37,132 nt of DNA from Thermohalobaculum sp038524325. GTDB lineage: Bacteria > Pseudomonadota > Alphaproteobacteria > Rhodobacterales > Rhodobacteraceae. Location: contig JBCBIS010000012.1 of NCBI GenBank assembly GCA_038524325.1, positions 1 to 37,132 of the forward strand, in the 5' to 3' direction. The translations under genes were made by a program, and so were the position numbers. Positions 7,757-16,255 of the stretch are shown piece after piece. The notes beneath the pieces are model-generated. The model worked only from the letters and a program-made list of their open reading frames with translations. It did no database searches and was not told the origin of the DNA. Position 1 is the first letter of the stretch, and every line of letters starts with the position of its first letter.

Positions 7757-9928
7757 TCAGGTCAAGCGCGGGGGCATGTCGGATGCATTGCGCCCCCGGC
7801 CCGACAGCGACGGGTAGCGCATGAAGAAGTCGTGGCAGTTGAAAAGCTCCTCGTTGCCGCCATCCCCCGTGGCGCGGACATAGCGGCCATCGGGTTGCAG
7901 CACCCAGGATTGCGCCTCGTCGCGCATGTTGGCGGCCATCACCTGGTCGATGATCTGGTTGTGCACGGTCGGATTGATGATCTCGACCAGCGTCTCGACC
8001 CGGCGGTTCAGGTTACGACCCATCCAGTCGGCCGAGGAAATATAGCACCGCGCCTGATCCGAGGGCAGGCCGGCGCCGTTCCCGAAACAGACGATCCGCG
8101 AATGCTCCAGGAACCGTCCAACGATGGATTTGACGCGGATATTCTCGGAGAGGCCGGGGATCCCCGGGCGCACGCCGCAGATCCCGCGGATGACCAGATC
8201 GATCTGCACGCCCGCCTGACTGGCGGCATAGAGCGCGTCCATCACCTCGGGTTCGATCAGACTGTTCATCTTAGCCCAGACCCGGGCCGGGCGCCCGGCG
8301 CGGGCGTGCTCGGCCTCGGCCTCCAGCCCCTCGATCAGGGTCTTTTTCAGGGTCAGCGGGGCGACCTGCACATGGGTCAGGCCGGTCGGCTCGGCATAGC
8401 CAGTGGTGAAGTTGAAAATCTTCGCCGCATCGCGGGCATGGGTGGGCGAGCAGGTGAAGAGGCTGAGATCGGTATAGATTTTCGCCGTGATCGGGTGATA
8501 GTTGCCCGTGCCGAAATGGCTGTAGGTGACCAGTTTGCCGCCCTCGCGCCGCACCACGGTCGAGATCTTGGCGTGGGTTTTCAGATCGACGAAACCGAAC
8601 ACCACCTGCACGCCGGACCTCTCCAACTGCCGCGCCTGGCGGATATTGGCCGCCTCGTCAAAGCGGGCTTTCAGCTCGACCAGGGCAGTGACGGATTTGC
8701 CGTCCTCGGCGGCTTCGCAGAGCGCCTCGACAATGGGCGACTGTTTCGAGGTGCGATAGAGTGTCTGCTTGATCGCCACCACATCCGGGTCCCGCGCCGC
8801 CTGGCGGACGAAATCGACCACGATGTCGAAACCCTCGTATGGGTGGTGCAGCAGCATGTCCTTTTGGCGCACGGCAGCGAAGATATCGCCGTCATGGTCG
8901 CGCACCCGCTCTGGCAAGCGGGGCTGGTAGGAGGTCCAGCGCAGCTCCGGCTTGTCATCCACCACCAGTTCCGAGATATCGCCGACGCCGACCAGACCCG
9001 CCACTTCGATCACCTCGTTCGGGCGGACATTCAGCTCGGTGCGGATCAGGGTCTTCAGGGCCTCGGGCGCGTCTTCAGTCATCTTGAGGCGCACGGCTTC
9101 GCCCCGGCGACGGCGTTTGAGGGCGCTTTCGAATTCGCGCATCAGGTCTTCGGCCTCTTCCTCGACCTCCAGATCGCTGTCGCGAAGCACGCGGAACAGG
9201 CAGCGCCCCTCGGCCCGGTAACCGGGGAAGAGCTGGTCGAGGAACATGTCGAGCAGGCTTTCCAGCGGCAGGAAGCGGATCGCGCCATCGGCCCCGTCCT
9301 CCAGCCTGAGGAACCGGTCGGTCTTGACCGGCACGGGGATCAGGGCGTTCAGCGGCTCGCCATCGCTTTCGCGAACCAAGGCGAGGGCGAGCGCCTTTCC
9401 CTCGTTGGGGATGAACGGGAACGGGTGCGCCGGATCGATGGCCAAGGGGGTCAGCATCGGGAAGATCTGGGTGAGGAAATACTCCTCCAATCCATCCCGT
9501 TCCGAGGGGCTCAGCGCCGACTGGTTGACCACATAGATCCCGACCGCTTCCAACTCGGCGCGCAGAGATTGCCAGGTCGCCTGATGGGCATGTTGCAGGC
9601 GCATCGCATTCTCGTCGATCAGTGCGAGCTGCTGAGAAGCGGTGCGCCCATCGACCGAGCGGGTCTCGATCCCGCCCAGCATCTGCGCCCGCAGGCCGGC
9701 GACCCGGACGGTGTAGAACTCATCCAGGTTTGAGGCTGAAATCGAGAGGAACCGTACCCGCTCGAGCAGCGGCTGATGGGGATTGCCCGCTTCCTCGAGC
9801 ACCCGCCAGTTGAACGAGAGCCAGCTCAGTTCGCGGTTCTGAAAACGGTCGGGCGAGGTGATATCAAGCCCTTCGGCAACAGCCGGATCGACGGGCGGGA
9901 CGGGTGTGTTCAGAAAATCGGCCCGCAT
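7757..9928 (-). CDS. ppk: Polyphosphate kinase, PPK1 type
   Basis: PPK1 reversibly transfers the terminal phosphate of ATP onto polyphosphate. The 723-residue length is normal. The N-terminal domain starts FQNRELSWLSFNWRVLEEA and FLSISASNLDEFYTVRVAG; the head domain contains FIPNEGKALALALVRE. The C-terminal phospholipase-D-like halves carry YSHFGTGNYHPITAKIYTDL, which should hold the phosphorylated His, and DLVIRGICGVRPGIPGLSEN. AAGGGGGAG before the ATG is a good ribosome site. It begins 21 bases after hda and is followed at 27 bases by the small hydrophobic gene, then DUF1493 and ppx, consistent with one polyphosphate operon. Confidence 0.96.
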   Translation of the reverse strand: MRADFLNTPVPPVDPAVAEGLDITSPDRFQNRELSWLSFNWRVLEEAGNPHQPLLERVRFLSISASNLDEFYTVRVAGLRAQMLGGIETRSVDGRTASQQLALIDENAMRLQHAHQATWQSLRAELEAVGIYVVNQSALSPSERDGLEEYFLTQIFPMLTPLAIDPAHPFPFIPNEGKALALALVRESDGEPLNALIPVPVKTDRFLRLEDGADGAIRFLPLESLLDMFLDQLFPGYRAEGRCLFRVLRDSDLEVEEEAEDLMREFESALKRRRRGEAVRLKMTEDAPEALKTLIRTELNVRPNEVIEVAGLVGVGDISELVVDDKPELRWTSYQPRLPERVRDHDGDIFAAVRQKDMLLHHPYEGFDIVVDFVRQAARDPDVVAIKQTLYRTSKQSPIVEALCEAAEDGKSVTALVELKARFDEAANIRQARQLERSGVQVVFGFVDLKTHAKISTVVRREGGKLVTYSHFGTGNYHPITAKIYTDLSLFTCSPTHARDAAKIFNFTTGYAEPTGLTHVQVAPLTLKKTLIEGLEAEAEHARAGRPARVWAKMNSLIEPEVMDALYAASQAGVQIDLVIRGICGVRPGIPGLSENIRVKSIVGRFLEHSRIVCFGNGAGLPSDQARCYISSADWMGRNLNRRVETLVEIINPTVHNQIIDQVMAANMRDEAQSWVLQPDGRYVRATGDGGNEELFNCHDFFMRYPSLSGRGRNASDMPPRLT

Positions 9929-9949
9929 GGGCGCTCCCCCTTCTGGTCT

Positions 9950-10633
9950 TCAGGTCCAGCCCATGATCTCACGCACAAAAGGAACTGTCACGGGCCTCTT
10001 CAAGCGCAGTGCGGCGCGGTCGAGCGTTTCTACCAGAGCCTCAGCCGCTTCGCAGGAACGCTCCATGCGCTTGAGCAGGAACGCAATCACATCAGTGCCG
10101 ACCGTGAGCTGCCGGTCTGTAAAAAGCTTACCCAGAACCGATGACAACAATGCGTCATCCGGCAGATCTATGCGCGCCAGCGGCAGGGTGGCAACACGAG
10201 ACCGCAGATCCGCCAGCTCGAGCTTCCAAAGCGACGGTTCGCGCCGGCCGGTCATCAGCAAGGGCCATCGCGCGGCGTTCTGGCGGTTGTAGAGATGGAA
10301 CAGGGCGATCTCCGCAGCTTTTTGCCGTTCGAGACCCAGCGTGGGGAGCTGATCAACATCCTCCAGCGCCAGGGCCCCCTCCACCGGTGCTGCCAGGGCG
10401 CCCAGTTCCGTGGCCGGCAGCGCCTGCGCCCCAGTTTCGTGGCGCCAGACCTCGACCAGATGCGATTTACCCGCCCTTGGCGGGCCGATCAGGGCGGCCC
10501 GCCCCTCGGGCCATTCGCGCCAGCGATCGATCAGCGCCACCGCATCCCGGTTCGACGGCGCCACCAGGAAGGCCGCGCGAGAGCGCGCCGTCCTCTGCGG
10601 CAGATCAAAGGTGAGTTGGACAGGCGCCGTCAC
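9950..10633 (-). CDS. hda: DnaA-related AAA+ protein, Hda type
   Basis: Hda proteins bind the DNA polymerase sliding clamp and drive hydrolysis of DnaA-bound ATP, preventing repeated initiation. The 227-residue protein has a clamp-binding-like segment at its extreme N terminus (QLTFDLP, 6-12), Walker A at 50-57 (GPPRAGKS), a Walker B-like ALALEDVDQ and the DnaA-like sensor region PLLMTGRREPSLW. It lacks the DnaA DNA-binding domain. The C-terminal part (LTVGTDVIAFLLKRMERS) matches the AAA+ lid. Its start overlaps the AI-2E permease stop by 4 bases. Position before ppk is common in related genomes. In alphaproteobacteria the equivalent regulator is often called HdaA. Confidence 0.88.
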   Translation of the reverse strand: MTAPVQLTFDLPQRTARSRAAFLVAPSNRDAVALIDRWREWPEGRAALIGPPRAGKSHLVEVWRHETGAQALPATELGALAAPVEGALALEDVDQLPTLGLERQKAAEIALFHLYNRQNAARWPLLMTGRREPSLWKLELADLRSRVATLPLARIDLPDDALLSSVLGKLFTDRQLTVGTDVIAFLLKRMERSCEAAEALVETLDRAALRLKRPVTVPFVREIMGWT

Positions 10634-11745
10634 GGCTCCTCTCGGACCTCCGCGGATCCGTCTTTACTCCGCGCGGCCTCAGCCATGTCACGCTGCCAGT
10701 CGGCACTGCCCTGATAGAGGCGACCTTCCTTGTACTGACTGGTGAAAAAGCGCGCGAGCACCCCCAGCCCCGCCGCCGCCGGCACGGCCACCAGCAGGCC
10801 GAGAAATCCAAAGACCGAACCGAAGGCCGACAGGGCGAACATCAGCCAGACCGGGTGGAGCCCGACCTTGCCGCCCACCAGTTTCGGGGTCAGGAAATTG
10901 CCCTCGACCGCCTGGCCCAGGATGAAAACCGCCGCCACAGCAACGATCCATTCGGGCGCGGTCCAGAACTGCGCAGTCGCCACGCCGATCGACAGCACGC
11001 CGCCCATGATCGAGCCAACAAAGGGGATGAAGCTGATCAACCCCGCGAACAGCCCGATCAGCATGCCAAAATCCAACCCGATCAGACTGAGCGCGACGGC
11101 ATAGAAAACACCGAGGATTGCGCAGACGGTCAACTGCCCGCGCAGGAACCCGGCCAGCACATGGTCCAACTCGTGCATCAGCCGGTGGATCACGGCCCGA
11201 TGCTGGCGCGGCAGCACATCATCGATGGCGGCGACGATCTTGTCCCAATCGTGCAGCATGTAGAATGCGACCACAGGTGCGATCACCAGCACCGAGATGA
11301 AGTCGAACACCGCGACCGATCCCGACCAGATCGAGGCGATGGCATTTGCGCTCCACTCCTTCACATTCTCGGTCATTGTGGCCAGGGCCCGGCGGATAAA
11401 GCTGTCCTCTTGGGCCAGTTCGGGCAGCCAGCGGATCGTCACCTCGCGCAACTGTTGGACATAGCCGGGGATATGCGTGACCGCCTCGCGGATCTGATCG
11501 ACCAGCGCCGGGACAACCAGCAGGAACGCGACCGTGCCCAATGCCAGCGCGCCAACGGTGATGATCACGGTCGAGAGCGTCCGCGAGAACCCGGCCCGCT
11601 CCAACCGGTCGGCCAGCGGATCGGTGAGATAGGCCACCGCGGCCCCCATCACAAAGGGCAAAACCGCGTCGGATAACAGCCAGAGGAACAGGATGAAGGC
11701 GACCAGCCCCAGGCTCCAATAGCGCACTTGCTCGCCGACGGTCAT
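10630..11745 (-). CDS. AI-2E family (PerM/TqsA-type) membrane permease
   Basis: This 371-residue inner-membrane protein is of the AI-2E transporter family, whose substrates range from autoinducer-2 to sodium/proton exchange and are unknown here. It has paired N-terminal helices (ALVAFILFLWLLSDAVLP-like region and FVMGAAVAYLTDPLADRLE), a helix near 65-85 (TVIITVGALALGTVAFLLVV), a soluble linker, and a C-terminal bundle with the family motifs FLRGQLTVCAILGVFYA, LIGLFAGLISFIPFVGS and FLTPKLVGGKVGLHPVWLMF. The ATG at 11745 follows GAGGAC and gives the usual N terminus; longer readings upstream enter the gene-free spacer. Its stop overlaps hda. Confidence 0.88.
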   Translation of the reverse strand: MTVGEQVRYWSLGLVAFILFLWLLSDAVLPFVMGAAVAYLTDPLADRLERAGFSRTLSTVIITVGALALGTVAFLLVVPALVDQIREAVTHIPGYVQQLREVTIRWLPELAQEDSFIRRALATMTENVKEWSANAIASIWSGSVAVFDFISVLVIAPVVAFYMLHDWDKIVAAIDDVLPRQHRAVIHRLMHELDHVLAGFLRGQLTVCAILGVFYAVALSLIGLDFGMLIGLFAGLISFIPFVGSIMGGVLSIGVATAQFWTAPEWIVAVAAVFILGQAVEGNFLTPKLVGGKVGLHPVWLMFALSAFGSVFGFLGLLVAVPAAAGLGVLARFFTSQYKEGRLYQGSADWQRDMAEAARSKDGSAEVREEP

Positions 11746-12401
11746 ACATCTGTCCTCTGCTGTGTCGGGGAGCCGCCCCGCCCCACGTTGATGGTGTCGC
11801 CGCAGTTGGGGGTCAAGGGGCGTCGCCCGATTGGTGCGACTTGCGGGCGGTTCCATCGGCCCGCAGCGAGGTGACTCCATACTCCCCTTGTCGACGCCCC
11901 GGCCCGATAGCGATGGGGTTGTCGGTACTTGGTCCGTTTGGGATTCTGGCAGAACCATCTCTCTGGACGGCTGCCCTTGCGTTGATATCTGTGGCAAGGC
12001 GGGTGGTGGTGAGCCTCCCGAACCTCGATCGGATCAGCCGCCGCGGTCTGCAATCCAGAACCCTTGCCCGGTTCTCCACGGCCACCCAGCGTTCCATTCC
12101 TGGCGGATCACTCCCATCAGATCCTGGAGTTCGATCTCCGGTCCCGAATTCCTGACGCTCTGGCGCAAAGCGCAGGACAAACCGGGCGATGAGGATCCGT
12201 CGCTCCATTCTCCTGAGAGGTTCAGGAGGACATTCCGCTGATCCTCCGATATCGGTTGGGACGTGGCGGGCGATCTCCACCTGCAATGCAATGGAGGCGG
12301 GTCTTCAAGATCACCGGGCCGATCGGGCCGCCCCGCTCCCCGACGGGTGGGTCGGTTGCTTGCCCGGATTGGCATCCTCAGATGGCTGCGGAGAAACCGG
12401 A
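11746..12401. other. 656-base stretch with no supported gene
   Basis: Short open frames exist on both strands, but none shows a recognisable domain, a clear ribosome site and a plausible start together. The most protein-like piece is on the minus strand at about 12034-12240 (containing ELQDLMGVIRQEWNAGWPW), and it lacks its own start. I recognised no tRNA, riboswitch or repeat. The region should hold the AI-2E/hda/ppk promoter near its left end, and could be a decayed gene. Confidence 0.4.
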
Positions 12402-13169
12402 TCAGGCCGTGAACTGCTCGCGCAGCAGCCGTTCCTCCAGCCCCTGCCCCGGATCGTAGAGCAGGTCGAGCGCAATCTCGAGCGCCGAGGACACCTCGAC
12501 CCGCGCCACATCCCGCACCTCGACATGATCGGCGGTGGCCGAGACCGGACGCTTTGCCTGCTCGCGGATCTCGAAGGTGACGGTCCGGTCCCAATCCAGG
12601 ATCGCCCCACGCCAGCGCCGCGGCCGAAACGCCGAGATCGGCGTCAGCGCCATCTGCTGCGAGCGGATCGGCAGGATCGGGCCATGGGCGGAGAGGTTAT
12701 AGGCGGTCGAGCCGGCGGGCGTCGCCACCAGGATGCCGTCGCAAATCAGCTCTTCCAGACGTTCCTCACCATCGATCAGCACCCGGATTTTCGCCGCCTG
12801 CCCGCGCTCGCGCAGCAGCGAGACTTCGTTGATCGCCAGCACCTCGGTCCGCCGCTCCATCGCGTCGAGCGCCACCATGCGCAGCGGATGGATCGTCGCC
12901 TTCTTCGCCTCGGCCAGCCGGTCGAGCAGATCCGCCTCGTGAAAATCATTCATTAGGAAGCCGACCGACCCACGGTTCATCCCATAGACCGGGGCTGGCA
13001 AATCCATCGTGGAATGCAGCGTGTGCAACATAAAGCCATCGCCGCCGAGGGCCACGATCACATCCGCCTCGTCGGGCGGGACATGGCCATAACGGGCGCG
13101 CAGCAACGCCTGCCCCTGCTCGGCCTGCGGCGACCCGCTGCACAAGATTGAAAGTTTCTGAACCCCCAC
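12402..13169 (-). CDS. nadK: NAD kinase
   Basis: NadK phosphorylates NAD to NADP in the cytoplasm. The 255-residue protein has the family GGDG motif at 42-45 (IVALGGDGFMLHT), GMNRGSVGFLMN, the NE motif in LAINEVSLLR and the conserved loop CDGILVATPAGSTAYNLSA. The start is GTG at 13169 (reading GVQKLSI), with GGGAGG six bases upstream on the transcribed strand. It stands alone, divergent from the tandem zinc-finger gene, with about 185 bases between the two starts. Confidence 0.95.
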   Translation of the reverse strand: MGVQKLSILCSGSPQAEQGQALLRARYGHVPPDEADVIVALGGDGFMLHTLHSTMDLPAPVYGMNRGSVGFLMNDFHEADLLDRLAEAKKATIHPLRMVALDAMERRTEVLAINEVSLLRERGQAAKIRVLIDGEERLEELICDGILVATPAGSTAYNLSAHGPILPIRSQQMALTPISAFRPRRWRGAILDWDRTVTFEIREQAKRPVSATADHVEVRDVARVEVSSALEIALDLLYDPGQGLEERLLREQFTA

Positions 13170-13354
13170 GACCAGCCTCCCCAGACGTCGTCACTCCCGG
13201 GGACTGTATCGAGAGCGCTCCGGGGCGTCCATGCCAGATCCGGCGGGCAGTACCGGCCAGGTTCACGCCGTCGTCAATCAGCGTGTTCGAATTTCCCTCC
13301 TCTCCCGCGTGTTCTCACGGCGTCAGACACTTCGACTGGGAAAGGCGGAACGGG

Positions 13355-14113
13355 ATGCCAAAGAAATGGGATGAAGACGAGGTTGCCGCGGCGATCAAAA
13401 GCTACAAGAGCAGGCTGCAGTCGATCCTGACGAGGTACACCAGCCCGCGCTGGCACGGGGAGTCGATCTCATTGGGCAAAGGAACGAAACCCGCTTCGGT
13501 CACAGCGGAGCATCGCAAGTCCATCAACCGCATTGGCCGGAGTACGGGCTGCCACAAATGCCTGCTAGCCCCGAGAGGACCCTGGATTGTCGATCACATC
13601 CCGCCCCGGGGCCTGAAGGCCGGGATTGTCGAGAATTATGTCCCCGGTTGGATCGGCAGCAAGTCCTACCGCTTCTTCGCGCATTGCTCGGCTTGTGCAA
13701 AGGCACAGAGCAAGCTGGTCCGCAAACTCAATAAGATCTGGAAAAGCAAGGGCACTCTGCCGGACCTGTCGACATTCGAAGCCAAGCTGATCCACCATGA
13801 TAACGACAAGCTCTCGGTGGTCGGTCAGTCCGGCGCGCCCAGATTGGTCCAAAGATTTGTGGTGCAGAACAAAGGCCGGCTGAAAGGATGCCATTGCTGC
13901 AAGACCAGAAAGTCGAGCTCAGGCTTTATCGCAGATCACTATCCGCCGCAGGAATTCGCGACCAACTACATGCTCGATGCCGTCCGCCTGCTCAAACTCC
14001 GGCGCCCGGCATGGCAACTGCGCCCGCAGTGTCAGATATGCTCGAACCGGCAGGGGGGCATCATGGCGAAATTCGCCGGCTTGATCCGGAAGGACATGAT
14101 CGATGCGGGGTAG
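13355..14113 (+). CDS. Tandem treble-clef / HNH-like protein with two DHxPP units
   Basis: This 252-residue protein consists of two similar zinc-binding units. Unit 1 has CHKC (66-69), DHIPP (80-84) and HCSAC (110-114). Unit 2 has CHCC (179-182), DHYPP (194-198) and QCQIC (225-229) followed by SNRQGG. The spacings are almost the same (11 then 30 residues in unit 1, 12 then 31 in unit 2), which points to an internal duplication. CxxC...DHxPP...CxxC followed by RQGG resembles HNH/treble-clef domains found at the ends of secreted polymorphic toxins, but here there is no secretion or delivery domain. The ATG at 13355 was chosen because the sequence upstream is not domain-like; its ribosome site (AAGGCGGA) is modest. 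The coding sequence looks more A/T-rich than its neighbours, suggesting acquisition. A nuclease role is inference, and a structural or DNA-binding role is possible. Confidence 0.7.
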   Translation: MPKKWDEDEVAAAIKSYKSRLQSILTRYTSPRWHGESISLGKGTKPASVTAEHRKSINRIGRSTGCHKCLLAPRGPWIVDHIPPRGLKAGIVENYVPGWIGSKSYRFFAHCSACAKAQSKLVRKLNKIWKSKGTLPDLSTFEAKLIHHDNDKLSVVGQSGAPRLVQRFVVQNKGRLKGCHCCKTRKSSSGFIADHYPPQEFATNYMLDAVRLLKLRRPAWQLRPQCQICSNRQGGIMAKFAGLIRKDMIDAG

Positions 14114-14151
14114 CCGGTCTATAAGTGAGCGGTTCCGGGCGCGCCAATCCT

Positions 14152-14167
14152 GTTTCCAATCGGAAAC
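14152..14167 (+). terminator. Small hairpin after the tandem DHxPP gene
   Basis: Arms gtttcc and ggaaac (6 bases each) enclose the loop aatc, followed by tattttc. This is a weak intrinsic-terminator candidate 38 bases after the stop and ahead of the glyA leader. Confidence 0.35.
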
Positions 14168-14253
14168 TATTTTCGCCCATTTACAAAATCTGAATTGGTC
14201 CCATCGTTCCCATGTGGTAGGCCGCCGCCAGAAAATGAGGAGAGGACCGTCAG

Positions 14254-15549
14254 ATGGACGCCATTACCCGCGATGCAGGTTTCTTCACCGAAGACCTGAC
14301 CACCCGTGACCCGGAGCTGTTCGCCTCGGTCGCCGATGAGCTGCGCCGCCAGCAGGACGAGATCGAGCTGATCGCGTCCGAAAACATCGCCTCGCTGGCG
14401 GTGATGCAGGCGCAAGGCTCGGTCATGACCAACAAATATGCCGAGGGCTATCCGGGCAAGCGCTATTATGGCGGCTGCCAGCATGTGGACGTAGCCGAGA
14501 AGCTGGCGATCGAGCGGATTTGCAAGCTCTTCAATTGTGGCTTCGCCAATGTGCAGCCGAACTCGGGCAGCCAGGCCAACCAGGCGGTCTTCATGGCGCT
14601 CTTGAAGCCCGGCGACACGATCCTCGGCATGGACCTCGCCTCGGGCGGGCACCTGACCCATGGCGCGCCGCCGAACCAGTCGGGCAAGTGGTTCAACGCC
14701 GTCAGCTATGGCGTGCGCCGCGACACGCTCGACATCGATTACGACGACCTCGAGGCCAAGGCGCTGGAGCACAAGCCGCAGATGATCATCGCCGGCGGCT
14801 CGGCCATCCCGCGGATCATTGACATGAAGCGGTTCCGCGAGATTGCCGACAAGGTGGGCGCCTATCTGCTGGCCGATATGGCGCATTACGCGGGTCTGAT
14901 CGCCGGCGGCGCCTATCCGAACCCGATGGAGCATGTCCACGCTCTGACCTCGACCACCCACAAGACGCTGCGCGGTCCGCGCGGCGGGATCATCCTGACC
15001 AATGACGAGGCGCTGGCGAAGAAGTTCAACTCCGCCGTCTTCCCCGGCATCCAGGGCGGCCCGCTGATGCATGTCATCGCCGGAAAGGCTGTGGCCTTCG
15101 GCGAAGCGCTGCGGCCCGAGTTCCGCGGCTATATCGACCAGGTGGTCAAGAACGCCCAGGCGCTCTCGGCCCGGCTGATCGAGGGTGGGTTGGCGATCAC
15201 CACCGGTGGCACCGACACCCATGTGATGCTGGTCGATCTGCGGCCCAAGGGCGTGACGGGAGTTGCGACGGAAAAGGCGCTCGGCCGCGCGCATATCACC
15301 TGCAACAAGAACGGCATCCCGTTCGATACCGAGAAATTCACGATCACCTCGGGCATCCGCCTCGGCACCCCCGCCGGCACGACCCGCGGCTTCGGAGAGG
15401 CCGAGTTCGAGCAGGTCGGTGCGCTGATCTGCGAAGTGGTTGACGGTTTGGCAGCGAACGGCGAAGACGGCAACGGCGCTGTCGAGGAGGCCGTGAAGCA
15501 CAAGGTCAAAGCCCTCTGCGACCGCTTCCCAATCTACCCGGGCCTCTGA
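14254..15549 (+). CDS. glyA: Serine hydroxymethyltransferase
   Basis: This cytoplasmic PLP enzyme interconverts serine and glycine while charging tetrahydrofolate with a one-carbon unit. The 431-residue length is typical. The N terminus contains ELIASENIAS and GYPGKRYYGGCQHVD, the cofactor region holds LLADMAHYAGLIAGG, and the PLP lysine is K237 in STTHKTLRGPRGG. Near the C terminus, TSGIRLGTPAGTTRGF is the conserved closing motif. GAGGAGAGG lies just before the ATG at 14254. A GC-rich hairpin follows its stop. Confidence 0.97.
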   Translation: MDAITRDAGFFTEDLTTRDPELFASVADELRRQQDEIELIASENIASLAVMQAQGSVMTNKYAEGYPGKRYYGGCQHVDVAEKLAIERICKLFNCGFANVQPNSGSQANQAVFMALLKPGDTILGMDLASGGHLTHGAPPNQSGKWFNAVSYGVRRDTLDIDYDDLEAKALEHKPQMIIAGGSAIPRIIDMKRFREIADKVGAYLLADMAHYAGLIAGGAYPNPMEHVHALTSTTHKTLRGPRGGIILTNDEALAKKFNSAVFPGIQGGPLMHVIAGKAVAFGEALRPEFRGYIDQVVKNAQALSARLIEGGLAITTGGTDTHVMLVDLRPKGVTGVATEKALGRAHITCNKNGIPFDTEKFTITSGIRLGTPAGTTRGFGEAEFEQVGALICEVVDGLAANGEDGNGAVEEAVKHKVKALCDRFPIYPGL

Positions 15550-15558
15550 TCCCGACCA

Positions 15559-15581
15559 GCGCGGCCCATCGCGGGCCGCGC
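15559..15581 (+). terminator. Terminator-like hairpin after glyA
   Basis: Perfect 9-base arms gcgcggccc and gggccgcgc with the loop atcgc start 10 bases after the glyA stop. The tail (ctcacttctg) has few T residues, so termination may be partial. Confidence 0.55.
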
Positions 15582-15654
15582 CTCACTTCTGCGATTGCTC
15601 CGGCACTGCCTCGTTCTATTCTCTCGCGAGACACATGTGTATCGGAGACCCCCA

Positions 15655-16218
15655 ATGGATCGTCGCAGTTTCGCGCTTGGAGCCCTGCTCGCACCCTTGG
15701 CACTTCGCGAGGCAACGGCCTCGGTCATGTCCCGTCTGAACGAGCCTCGCACCCATGCCTTGATGCGCCACGCCCTGGCCCCAGGCACAGGCGATCCTGC
15801 CCGGTTCGTCTTGGAGGACTGCTCGACCCAGCGCAATCTCAGTGAGCAAGGGCGGGCCCAGGCGGCTTTGACGGGCGAGATGCTGCGTGCCTCGGGCGCA
15901 CGGGTCGATCACCTCTGGTCGAGCCAATGGTGCCGCTGTCTCGACACGGCCCGGCTGATGGAGGTGGGAACCGTGGTCGAGCAGCCCGCACTGAACTCGT
16001 TCTTCGAGAACCGTGCCACCGAGCCCGCGCAGTCGGCCGAGATCCGCCGCCTACTCGCCAGCCTGCCATCGGAAGAAACGGCGTTCTGTGTGACCCATCA
16101 GGTCAACATCACGGCTCTCACGCGGAGCGGGGTCAGCTCGGGAGAGATTTTCGTAGTGCGCGTGGACGAGCGGGGCACCGTCTCGACGCTCGAGCGGATC
16201 ACGGTGCCCCTGGGGTGA
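15655..16218 (+). CDS. Exported histidine phosphatase family protein
   Basis: The 187-residue protein has a twin-arginine-like signal (DRRSFALGALLAPLAL, cleavage near residue 22) followed by a histidine-phosphatase fold. The catalytic RH is R38-H39 in ALMRHALAPGTGDP; LSEQGRAQA, the DHLWSSQWCRCLDTA region and a second His in FCVTHQVNITALT complete the active site. Family members hydrolyse phosphate esters, and the substrate here is not evident. ATG 15655 is preceded by CGGAGA and starts the signal; an upstream in-frame ATG at 15595 would bury it. A strong hairpin separates it from the convergent cytochrome gene. Confidence 0.82.
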   Translation: MDRRSFALGALLAPLALREATASVMSRLNEPRTHALMRHALAPGTGDPARFVLEDCSTQRNLSEQGRAQAALTGEMLRASGARVDHLWSSQWCRCLDTARLMEVGTVVEQPALNSFFENRATEPAQSAEIRRLLASLPSEETAFCVTHQVNITALTRSGVSSGEIFVVRVDERGTVSTLERITVPLG

Positions 16219-16219
16219 G

Positions 16220-16249
16220 GCAGGCCCCGGCGCTGCGTCCGGGGCCTGC
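16220..16249. terminator. Bidirectional hairpin between convergent genes
   Basis: Perfect 11-base arms gcaggccccgg and ccggggcctgc enclose an 8-base loop, placed between the phosphatase stop (16218) and the P460 gene stop (16256). It is suited to separate converging transcripts, although neither side has a T-run. Confidence 0.6.
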
Positions 16250-16255
16250 GACCAC

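Noticed and set aside
9946..9980. Possible frameshift between hda and ppk
   Set aside because: Both genes have complete conserved ends and a clear ribosome site between them. The 21-base gap is an ordinary operon spacing.
11813..12286. Minus-strand frame of 157 codons in the gene-free gap, and plus-strand frames over the same bases
   Set aside because: No domain, signal, ribosome site or conserved-looking segment. Open frames of this size are expected by chance at this base composition.
13148..13354. Longer reading of the tandem DHxPP protein from 13148
   Set aside because: The extra 69 residues overlap the start region of nadK, lack family-like sequence and are not needed for either zinc unit.
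14167..15501. Minus-strand frame of 444 codons
   Set aside because: It is antisense to glyA, which is certain from its PLP lysine motif and length.
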